This document shows, piece after piece, positions 6,135 to 11,445 of a stretch of 11,445 bases of DNA. The position numbers were made by a program, and so were the translations under genes. Source of the DNA: Hungatella sp. UBA3147 (lineage in GTDB: Bacteria; Bacillota; Clostridia; Lachnospirales; Lachnospiraceae). Where the stretch lies: the NCBI GenBank assembly GCA_002365025.1, contig DEYX01000099.1, positions 1 through 11,445 on the forward strand. The letters run 5' to 3'. Within the stretch, counting starts at the first letter, position 1. The number at the start of each line of letters is the position of its first letter. The notes under the pieces were generated by a model that saw only the letters and a list, made by a program, of their open reading frames with translations, searched no databases and had not been told where the DNA came from.

Positions 6135-6260
6135 GTTTCCTTTTGCTACTTATATTCCATATTGAAATTTTTTGAAAGATAATATAGTATTAATTTACGA
6201 CCAATTGGGCGTAAAGGGAAGGACGAACTGAAAATGGGAGAAAAAAAGCAAAGCGGTTAA

Positions 6261-6488
6261 TTGGAAAAACCGAAGTTTTCTATCCTTAAAACACAACGGA
6301 AAAGTTTAAATTTAACCTAGCAGCAGGTAGCGGATATAGCCTCCATAGATATTCGCTTATATCAACGCTTTGAGTCCGGAGAACGATGTTTGAGTAGAGC
6401 GTCATTTCGTATCGGTGTGGCTGTAGTTGATACACTGGAATTGGACGTGCATATGCTGGTGTATACTCCATCTGGGAAGAGTACCTAA
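6261..6488 (+). pseudogene. Broken XRE-type helix-turn-helix regulator
   Basis: One frame reads KTQRKSLNLT, stop (TAG 6318-6320), then QQVADIASIDIRLYQRFESG and ERCLSRASFRIGVAVVDTLELD, ending at TAA 6486-6488. This is the helix-turn-helix pattern of short XRE regulators common in Clostridia (R-K-x-L-N-L-T-x-Q-Q-V-A-D-x-A ... Y-Q-R-F-E-S-G-E-R). The in-frame stop breaks the first helix and there is no clear start codon or ribosome binding site. A second frame just after it (SIWEEYLKNKQQF, about 6467-6520) may be the frameshifted end. I consider it a dead gene left from earlier accessory DNA, unrelated to the agr genes. Confidence 0.7.
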
Positions 6489-6520
6489 AAAACAAACAGC
6501 AATTTAAACCTATTCGTCGT

Positions 6521-6737
6521 TAAAAAATAAGGAATAGGATATGAGGGTATTCTAAAAAATTTATTATTGCTGCTTTGAATGGCTGGCTGTAATTACAATA
6601 TTGGTATATGGCTTGACCCAAAAGAATATGATTTGGTTTGCCACGGCATTTAATCAGATATTTCTAGAACAACTGGTCTCTATATATGAGAAAAGAAAAT
6701 CGATTAATCTATTTTTATAGGAGATTAGATAATATTT
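6521..6737. other. Gene-free stretch before operator 2
   Basis: This AT-rich stretch has short open stretches but none with a ribosome binding site or a recognisable protein. It probably continues the decayed DNA around the XRE remnant. Confidence 0.4.
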
Positions 6738-6769
6738 GTCGTAGATAGCGCTCTGGTGTCGTGAATAGC
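6738..6769 (+). promoter_or_regulatory. Direct-repeat operator 2 (LytTR type), upstream of the response regulator
   Basis: Half-sites GTCGTAGATAGC (6738-6749) and GTCGTGAATAGC (6758-6769) differ at two positions and begin exactly 20 bases apart; the interval is GCTCTGGT. It ends 12 bases upstream of the -35 box at 6782, the place of an activator. I infer positive autoregulation by the encoded LytTR protein. Confidence 0.8.
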
Positions 6770-6781
6770 ACGCTATATTTA

Positions 6782-6810
6782 TTGATAGTTTATTCTGTAG
6801 GCATTAAAAT
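6782..6810 (+). promoter_or_regulatory. Promoter of the response regulator-kinase-agrB operon
   Basis: TTGATA (6782-6787) and TAAAAT (6805-6810) are 17 bases apart, each matching 5 of 6 consensus bases. Transcription would start near 6817, giving a leader of about 37 bases. Confidence 0.7.
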
Positions 6811-6822
6811 TAACATGGCAGT

Positions 6823-6850
6823 GGTGTGATTACACCTACAGGGAGGTGTA
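6823..6850 (+). promoter_or_regulatory. Candidate hairpin switch over the response regulator ribosome binding site
   Basis: TACACCT (6831-6837) is perfectly complementary to AGGTGTA (6844-6850) with a 6-base loop, so the Shine-Dalgarno sequence GGGAGGTG (6841-6848) would lie in the stem and loop. A competing hairpin, GGTGT (6823-6827) with ACACC (6832-6836), uses the same central bases and would free the site. Nearly the whole predicted leader takes part. Seen in sequence; function inferred. Confidence 0.45.
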
Positions 6851-6853
6851 AGT

Positions 6854-7588
6854 ATGAAAGTTGTTATTTGTGAAGATGAGCAATATTGGACTGAAACATT
6901 AAAAACATCAATTGCGAAATGGGCTACTGCACGAAAAGTTCCTTTTCATTGTGATAGCTTTGTATTGCCTCAGGAATTGATCAATCATCTTACGAAAAAT
7001 TTGGATACAGATGTTCTGTTTTTGGATATTTCGCTCGGAGAGCAAGTAGTAGACGGTATGACGTTGGCTAAGCACCTACGCGAGATGGGCAATACCATAC
7101 CAATAATTTTTGTGACTGTTGATTCTCTACGGGCCGCTGATGGATATTTAGTAGAGGCAATGGGTTTCTTATCGAAACCTATTGAAGAAGGTAGACTGTC
7201 CTTATTTCTGGATAGGATTATTAAGCGTCAGAAGAATCAAAGAATTATTAAGATAGTGGCTGAAAACCGGCTAAATAATGTGTACCAAAAAGATATAGTA
7301 TATGTAGAAATAATTGATCATACCGTTATTTATCATACGGTAAAATACAAGTTGACCCTCAGGGGAACACTTGGCGAAGTATTAGTATTATTAGGTGATG
7401 AATATTTTGTTCAAATTCATAGATCGTATGTTATCGCTCTGGATAAGATAGATAACATAAAGACGACATATCCCTATTCTGTCAGTATCCATGAGAATAA
7501 TGGATTGGTTGACCTGCCGGTAAGCCGAAAGTATATAAATAAATTAATGGAAGCATTTTCAGATGATGTATTGGAGAAGATGATATGA
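6854..7588 (+). CDS. agrA: LytTR-family response regulator, AgrA-like
   Basis: This cytoplasmic DNA-binding regulator has 244 residues, the usual size. The receiver domain (about 1-122) has the acidic pair Glu7-Asp8 in VVICEDEQ, the phospho-acceptor Asp58 in VLFLDIS, Thr88 and Lys108 in LSKPI. The LytTR domain (about 135-235) shows the family pattern FVQIHRSYVIALDKI and LPVSRKYI. The start has GGGAGGTG 5 bases upstream. It overlaps the sensor kinase gene by 4 bases (ATGA), so the two form a two-component pair. LytTR domains bind direct repeats, and such repeats stand before this gene, agrD and secreted gene A. I call it AgrA-like because agrB and agrD are next to it. Unlike classical agrBDCA order, here the regulator comes first. 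Confidence 0.93.
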   Translation: MKVVICEDEQYWTETLKTSIAKWATARKVPFHCDSFVLPQELINHLTKNLDTDVLFLDISLGEQVVDGMTLAKHLREMGNTIPIIFVTVDSLRAADGYLVEAMGFLSKPIEEGRLSLFLDRIIKRQKNQRIIKIVAENRLNNVYQKDIVYVEIIDHTVIYHTVKYKLTLRGTLGEVLVLLGDEYFVQIHRSYVIALDKIDNIKTTYPYSVSIHENNGLVDLPVSRKYINKLMEAFSDDVLEKMI

Positions 7589-8868
7589 ATATTGGGTTAT
7601 CTATTATTGAGCGGTTTGCTGAAATTTCGACCATTGCCTTACATATTTACTTTTTATATCGTACCCTGGATACAAAAGTAGGAAGGAAAAAACAAATAGT
7701 GGCAGGAATCGTTTTTGCATGTATAAGAATGGCCTACTATATTTTAGGTTTCCCTTATCGACCGTACTTCTCAGTAGTCGCTGGAATAATTTATGCCAGT
7801 TTTGTGTTTATAGGTAAATTCAAATCCTATGGGATTTGGACAATTATTCCGGTTGCATTAGATGGAATTGTTGAAACGGCAATCATAAGCCTTTACCTCT
7901 TGTTACCCAATACATTTTCTGAACAAGTGGATTCTTATGGTTTAGTTCGTATAATAATGATATTTGCATCCAGAATAATTTTGTTTATCGTTTATTATTT
8001 TATAACACTAAAGGTTGATAAAAGCCATACAATGAAATGGCGTGACTGCTTTCCATTGCTCATTGTTTCCACAGGGTGTTGGGTTCTTCTTGAACTCATT
8101 TTCCAACTTAGCAATGCGTTAGTAAGCACATCACCTTTATTGGCATCAGGGAGTATTATTTTGATCCTAGTGATGGCAAGCATTATTTCGTTATACAATT
8201 GGCTCACGGTAAACGGAAATGAATTAGCACAATCCAAACTGCAACTTCGTACGGCAGAAATGACGCAAGATCATATCAGCCAAATTCAAGATATATATTT
8301 AAAGCTATCTGCAGTCCGTCATGATCTCAATGGTCATTTTTCTGCCATATCAGGGTATCTTAATGCAAAGGACTATAAAGCATTGGAGCAATATATAGGA
8401 AATCTAACTGGATTTGATATTGGAACGCAGGAATATGCCAAACATCCTGTGTTAAACGCACTCATTAGCTCAAAGGAAAAAATAGCTCAAAATCTCAATA
8501 TAAATTTTACTACTCACATTGAGATGCCTGATAATCTGCCAATCTCAGACGTTGAGCTGTGTATTTTGATAAGCAATATTTTGGATAATGCTTTTGAAGC
8601 CAACAAAAAGACGGTTGAATCACCTTTTATCGATTTGTGTACTCGTGTGGTAAATTCTTATTGGGTAATTGCTTGTCGCAACGCCACTTATAAGGAGGGG
8701 CGGTTTAGGGCTGCTGGATCTTTAAAATCAACGAAGGAAGAGGCTGGGGTTCATGGCATTGGAACAAAACAAATTCAAAGTATAGCTGAAAAAAGCGGTG
8801 GATTTGTAACTTATCGACACGAAAATCATGAGTTTACGACGCTTGTAATGATTAAGCTATCCAAATAA
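7585..8868 (+). CDS. agrC: AgrC-like sensor histidine kinase (GHKL family)
   Basis: This membrane kinase of 427 residues should sense the mature cyclic peptide. The first 205 residues hold six or seven hydrophobic segments, as in AgrC-type receptors. A coiled linker (about 210-240) leads to the phospho-acceptor His246 in AVRHDLNGHFSAI, the pattern of the HPK10 class. The ATP-binding GHKL domain carries the N-box NILDNAFEAN (331-340) and the G-box HGIGTKQI (390-397), and ends TTLVMIKL. No periplasmic PAS or HAMP domain is seen. Its start overlaps the response regulator stop, and agrB follows after 47 bases, so all three genes are one transcript. Confidence 0.93.
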   Translation: MNIGLSIIERFAEISTIALHIYFLYRTLDTKVGRKKQIVAGIVFACIRMAYYILGFPYRPYFSVVAGIIYASFVFIGKFKSYGIWTIIPVALDGIVETAIISLYLLLPNTFSEQVDSYGLVRIIMIFASRIILFIVYYFITLKVDKSHTMKWRDCFPLLIVSTGCWVLLELIFQLSNALVSTSPLLASGSIILILVMASIISLYNWLTVNGNELAQSKLQLRTAEMTQDHISQIQDIYLKLSAVRHDLNGHFSAISGYLNAKDYKALEQYIGNLTGFDIGTQEYAKHPVLNALISSKEKIAQNLNINFTTHIEMPDNLPISDVELCILISNILDNAFEANKKTVESPFIDLCTRVVNSYWVIACRNATYKEGRFRAAGSLKSTKEEAGVHGIGTKQIQSIAEKSGGFVTYRHENHEFTTLVMIKLSK

Positions 8869-8915
8869 AGAAATTGGGTGTTCTAGCAAAAATATTTACA
8901 TAAGAGGTGCTGGAT

Positions 8916-9488
8916 GTGTTCGAAAAAATGATAAAGAAAAGTACAGATTACTTAATACGCATTCATGTTATAGATGAGGACGATAGAGATGTTTACGAGT
9001 ATGGTTTTCACTCATTATACAATAACATTATTGACATTACTTCTATACTAATTATTTCCGTTTGGCTTAAGCAGGTGCCGCAAACCATACTGTACCATAT
9101 CTCTTTTGTTGCTCTTAGGAATACTGCTGGGGGATTCCATGCGAAAACGCATTTTCGTTGCTTTATTATGTCAACATCAATATGGTTGCTTTCTTTATGG
9201 GGGATTTCGCATATTGCTGTTATGGAAGTTTGCATTGCTCTTGCAGGATTGTCAGTTTTTTTTGTATGGTTAAAGGCTCCCATAGAACATGTAAATAATC
9301 CTTTAAGTATGAAGAAACGTAAGCACATGAAAATATTTAGCCGCATTATAGTAATAATCTTTTTCGTAATAGTTATAGCAACATCTGTTTTGTTGGATGA
9401 TAAGCATAATTGGATAGCCGCATCATTGGCATATGGCATGGCTACACAAATGTTGCTAATCTTGGCAACATTTGTCACAAAGGGATAA
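8916..9488 (+). CDS. agrB: AgrB-type cyclic peptide processing protease
   Basis: AgrB is a membrane cysteine protease that cuts the pheromone precursor after its core and joins the cut end to a cysteine to form a thiolactone ring. The product has 190 residues with four or more membrane segments. The catalytic pair His75 and Cys82 stands in RNTAGGFHAKTHFRC; the spacing of seven is that of S. aureus AgrB His77 and Cys84. I choose the GTG at 8916 because AGAGGTG (8903-8909) lies 6 bases upstream; a GTG at 8907 overlaps that site and an ATG at 8928 is farther away. The gene is the last of the operon and is followed by a terminator, which separates it from agrD. Confidence 0.92.
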   Translation: MFEKMIKKSTDYLIRIHVIDEDDRDVYEYGFHSLYNNIIDITSILIISVWLKQVPQTILYHISFVALRNTAGGFHAKTHFRCFIMSTSIWLLSLWGISHIAVMEVCIALAGLSVFFVWLKAPIEHVNNPLSMKKRKHMKIFSRIIVIIFFVIVIATSVLLDDKHNWIAASLAYGMATQMLLILATFVTKG

Positions 9489-9510
9489 GTAAGATCTTGT
9501 TTATATATGG

Positions 9511-9558
9511 AGACATAGGAGTTTGTAGTTACATCTGGCATACTCCTGTGTCTTTTTT
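9511..9558 (+). terminator. Intrinsic terminator after agrB
   Basis: AGACATAGGAGT (9511-9522) pairs with ACTCCTGTGTCT (9542-9553) over 12 base pairs including one G-U, followed by six T (9553-9558). The loop is 19 bases. It should end the regulator-kinase-agrB transcript before agrD. Confidence 0.88.
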
Positions 9559-9569
9559 GTCTTTCTCAT

Positions 9570-9601
9570 GCTATTTACGACACCCGCCTGCTATTCACGA
9601 C
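9570..9601 (-). promoter_or_regulatory. Direct-repeat operator 3 (LytTR type), upstream of agrD
   Basis: On the - strand the half-sites are GTCGTGAATAGC (9601-9590) and GTCGTAAATAGC (9581-9570), beginning exactly 20 bases apart with interval AGGCGGGT. It lies between the agrB terminator and the agrD promoter and ends 6 bases before the -35 box. The geometry and reversed orientation match operator 1 before secreted gene A. Confidence 0.8.
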
Positions 9602-9607
9602 AAACTA

Positions 9608-9635
9608 TTGCAAAAAATCAAATTTAGCTGATAAT
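9608..9635 (+). promoter_or_regulatory. Candidate promoter of agrD
   Basis: TTGCAA (9608-9613) and GATAAT (9630-9635) are 16 bases apart. The -10 matches 5 of 6 consensus bases and the -35 only 4 of 6, as is common for activated promoters. Operator 3 lies directly upstream. The leader to agrD would be about 53 bases. Confidence 0.6.
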
Positions 9636-9694
9636 ATATGGTTATCACTTATCAGAAGCATATTCTAATAAAAATAATTTATGAGGTGAATACT

Positions 9695-9823
9695 ATGAAA
9701 CAGAAAATGGCTAAGGTTATCTCGTCAGCGGTTTTAACAATTGCTAAGAAGTCTTCCAACTCTGTTTGCGATTGGAGGCTATATCAACCCAAAGTACCAC
9801 AGAAACTCCGTAACGAGAAATGA
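9695..9823 (+). CDS. agrD: AgrD-type cyclic peptide pheromone precursor
   Basis: This 42-residue peptide has the three-part build of AgrD. Residues 1-19 (MKQKMAKVISSAVLTIAKK) form an amphipathic membrane-binding helix. Then comes the core SNSVCDWRLY with a single cysteine, Cys25. The tail QPKVPQKLRNEK carries the Pro-x-x-Pro-x-x-Leu pattern needed for AgrB recognition. By alignment with S. aureus AgrD (C-D-F-I-M, then D-E-P-K-I-P), the ring would be the five residues Cys25-Asp-Trp-Arg-Leu29. The ATG at 9695 has GAGGTG 6 bases upstream; a longer in-frame start at 9638 lacks a ribosome binding site. It is transcribed separately from agrB, from its own operator-linked promoter. The ring boundary and the exocyclic tail length are inferences. 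Confidence 0.88.
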   Translation: MKQKMAKVISSAVLTIAKKSSNSVCDWRLYQPKVPQKLRNEK

Positions 9824-9904
9824 GTAACTTTTATGGCCGCCGAGTAAGCTGGGTAAAAGGCATGTCCTTTATAAAACAGTTATTCGGCGGTTTCATTTAT
9901 AGGG

Positions 9905-9936
9905 AGATGGTTCCATTGTGGAAGCCATCTTTTTTT
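9905..9936 (+). terminator. Intrinsic terminator after agrD
   Basis: AGATGGTTCC (9905-9914) pairs with GGAAGCCATCT (9920-9930) over 10 base pairs with one bulged G, with a 5-base loop and a run of seven T (9930-9936). It lies 82 bases after the agrD stop and ends a short pheromone transcript. Confidence 0.85.
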
Positions 9937-9982
9937 GCTTTTTTTCCTCTGAATTTCCTAACGAAAATCATAAGAAAAGGGA

Positions 9983-10011
9983 TTGCAATCTACCGGCATT
10001 CATGTTATTAT
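9983..10011 (+). promoter_or_regulatory. Promoter of tdh-kbl
   Basis: TTGCAA (9983-9988) and TATTAT (10006-10011) are 17 bases apart, and a TG at 10003-10004 gives an extended -10. Transcription would start near 10018. Confidence 0.7.
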
Positions 10012-10017
10012 GTCCCT

Positions 10018-10111
10018 GAGGGGGAGACATTAAATGGAAATATGTCTGTGTATAAAAGACATTTTTCGTCTCACAAAGACATATAAAGCAATAAGAAAGG
10101 TGGAGGTTACA
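10018..10111 (+). promoter_or_regulatory. tdh leader with repeated AGACAT and competing hairpins
   Basis: AGACAT occurs at 10025, 10057 and 10077, and its complement ATGTCT at 10042. ATGTCT could pair with either the upstream or the downstream copy, so mutually exclusive hairpins are possible. No T-run follows, so it is not a terminator. Whether it regulates tdh is unknown. Confidence 0.3.
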
Positions 10112-11158
10112 ATGAAAGAAAGAATGATGTATGCAATTGTAAAAGAAGAGGCGGCGCGTGGGCTGGCGCTTAGAGAGGTCCCCATTCCCGAAATAGGGGA
10201 AAATGATGTGAAGATCAAGATTCACTACACATCAATCTGCGGTACGGATTTACATATCCATAACTGGGATAAGTGGTCTCAGGAAACGATAAAACCGCCG
10301 ATGACCATCGGACACGAATTTGTAGGTGAAATCGTGGAAGTGGGCAGCCTTGTGAAGGAATATAAAATCGGCGATATCGTATCGGGAGAGGGCCACATCG
10401 TATGTGGACACTGCCGTAACTGTAAAGCAGGAAAACGCCATCTCTGTAAAAATACCGTCGGTGTAGGGGTAAACCGTGACGGTGCATTTGCACAGTATCT
10501 GGTGATTCCGCAGACCAATGTGATTATCTGTGAGCCGGGAATCCCTGAAGAATTATGTTCTTCTTTCGATCCTCTGGGCAATGCTGTACATACCGCTTTG
10601 TCCTTTGATATGGTGGGAGAGGATGTGCTGATCACAGGTGCCGGACCTATCGGCATCATGGCTGCAGCGATCTGCCGCCACGTGGGAGCCAAACATGTGG
10701 TGATCACCGATGTCAATGATTACCGGTTAAACCTGGCCCGGGAAATCTGCGGTGCCCATACTGTCAATGTAGCAAGAGAGAACTTAGATGATAAGATGCG
10801 GGAGCTTCATATCGAAGAAGGTTTTGATGTCGGACTTGAGATGTCCGGCAATGGCCAGGCGTTTACTTCCATGATTGACCATATGTACAACGGCGGCAAG
10901 ATTGCAGTGCTGGGCCTTCAGGGAAGCGATACCGTAGTGCCATGGAATAAGATCGTGATTAACTGTCTGCAGTTAAAGGGAATTTATGGCAGAGAAATAT
11001 TTGAAACCTGGTACAAGATGATGGCTATGCTAAACAGCGGCCTTGAAATTGAGAAGATCATTACCCATAAGTTTGATTTCCGGGAGTTCCAGAAGGGGTT
11101 TGATGTAATGAACAGCGGACAGTGCGGAAAGGTAGTTCTGGACTGGACGCAGATTTAA
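10112..11158 (+). CDS. tdh: L-threonine 3-dehydrogenase
   Basis: Tdh oxidises L-threonine to 2-amino-3-ketobutyrate with NAD+, the first step of threonine conversion to glycine and acetyl-CoA. The 348-residue product is a zinc-dependent medium-chain dehydrogenase of normal length (E. coli Tdh has 341). The catalytic zinc ligands are Cys43 in SICGTDLHIHNWD and His68-Glu69 in GHEFVGEIVEVG. The structural zinc cysteines are 98, 101, 104 and 112 in CGHCRNCKAGKRHLC. The Tdh-typical DPLGNAVHTAL (153-163) and the Rossmann motif GAGPIG (176-181) follow. I choose the ATG at 10112 because GGTGGAGG lies just upstream; an in-frame ATG at 10034 adds 26 residues without such a site. The next gene, 82 bases on, encodes the partner enzyme. 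Confidence 0.95.
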   Translation: MKERMMYAIVKEEAARGLALREVPIPEIGENDVKIKIHYTSICGTDLHIHNWDKWSQETIKPPMTIGHEFVGEIVEVGSLVKEYKIGDIVSGEGHIVCGHCRNCKAGKRHLCKNTVGVGVNRDGAFAQYLVIPQTNVIICEPGIPEELCSSFDPLGNAVHTALSFDMVGEDVLITGAGPIGIMAAAICRHVGAKHVVITDVNDYRLNLAREICGAHTVNVARENLDDKMRELHIEEGFDVGLEMSGNGQAFTSMIDHMYNGGKIAVLGLQGSDTVVPWNKIVINCLQLKGIYGREIFETWYKMMAMLNSGLEIEKIITHKFDFREFQKGFDVMNSGQCGKVVLDWTQI

Positions 11159-11240
11159 TAGAGGATGGGACGAACGAATTAACATAGATAAGGTTATTCA
11201 GCCAGACATGGAAAATGAACGATAGGAGAGAAGTGATATT

Positions 11241-11445
11241 ATGAAAAAAGCATTAAACTATTATAAAGAAGCGGTGGAACAGGCCAGAGAAGACGGAACT
11301 TATAAGGAGGAGCGCATTATTACAAGTCCTCAAAGGAGCAGAATCAATACTACGAAGACAGAAAATGTCATCAATATGTGTGCCAACAATTATCTTGGAC
11401 TTTCTGACAACCAGGAGATTATAGAGGCGGCAAAATCCACCTATG
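11241..11445 (+). CDS. kbl: Glycine C-acetyltransferase (2-amino-3-ketobutyrate CoA ligase), N-terminal part
   Basis: Kbl is the pyridoxal-phosphate enzyme that splits the Tdh product with CoA into glycine and acetyl-CoA. Only the first 68 residues lie in the window; the gene runs off the end. They show the expected start: AREDGTYKEERIITSPQRSR followed by the strongly conserved NMCANNYLGLSDN. The ATG at 11241 has a ribosome binding site (AGGAGAG, 11224-11230). It is placed directly behind tdh, the usual pairing, and is presumably on the same transcript. Confidence 0.93.
   Translation, partial: MKKALNYYKEAVEQAREDGTYKEERIITSPQRSRINTTKTENVINMCANNYLGLSDNQEIIEAAKSTY

Noticed and set aside
9008..9541. 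A 177-codon - strand frame opposite agrB
   Set aside because: It is the shadow of agrB, which has a catalytic motif, membrane segments and operon context; the opposite frame has none of these.
9820..10086. An 88-codon frame whose ATG overlaps the agrD stop (ATGA)
   Set aside because: It has no recognisable domain and runs through the strong terminator at 9905-9936 and the tdh promoter, so it is unlikely to be transcribed whole.
10034..10111. Longer tdh reading frame starting at the ATG at 10034
   Set aside because: The added 26 residues have no counterpart in threonine dehydrogenases, and the ATG at 10112 has a much better ribosome binding site.

Overview
The window looks like the chromosome of a clostridial Firmicute, most likely a member of the Lachnospiraceae (Enterocloster, Lacrimispora or a relative). 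The reasons are the gene order ecfA2-ecfT-truA-rplM-rpsI, the strong GGAGG ribosome binding sites, sigma-A type promoters, and the kind of agr, serine recombinase and threonine catabolism genes seen. The genus is an inference from gene style only.

Layout. Bases 1-3241 are core genes on the + strand: the end of ecfA2, then ecfT, truA, and, behind a near-consensus promoter and a structured leader, rplM-rpsI. Bases 9983-11445 are again ordinary chromosome: tdh and the start of kbl, the two-enzyme threonine-to-glycine pathway, with their own promoter. Between them lies about 6.6 kb of AT-rich accessory DNA with signs of transfer and decay: a frameshifted C-terminal remnant of a large serine recombinase just after rpsI, and a broken XRE-type regulator at 6261-6488.

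The live part of the island is a cyclic-peptide quorum-sensing system of the agr type. A LytTR response regulator and a GHKL sensor kinase overlap by 4 bases and are followed by an AgrB-type peptide processing protease. After a clear intrinsic terminator comes a separate 42-residue AgrD-type pheromone precursor with its own promoter. On the other side of the regulator, on the - strand, lie three secreted or membrane-anchored proteins (here A, B and C). They share an N-terminal motif (IISH-x-E-x-W-x-TP ... YDLGD-x-FTST) and belong to no family I recognise.

The most striking observation links these parts. The same direct-repeat operator, two copies of GTCGTGAATAGC or a close variant exactly 20 bp apart, occurs three times: upstream of the response regulator, upstream of agrD and upstream of secreted gene A. 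In each case it sits just before a plausible -35 box. Two decayed copies lie upstream of gene B and downstream of gene C. I infer a closed autoinduction circuit in which the LytTR regulator activates its own operon, the pheromone gene and the small secreted-protein cluster. The response regulator mRNA may also carry a hairpin that hides its ribosome binding site.
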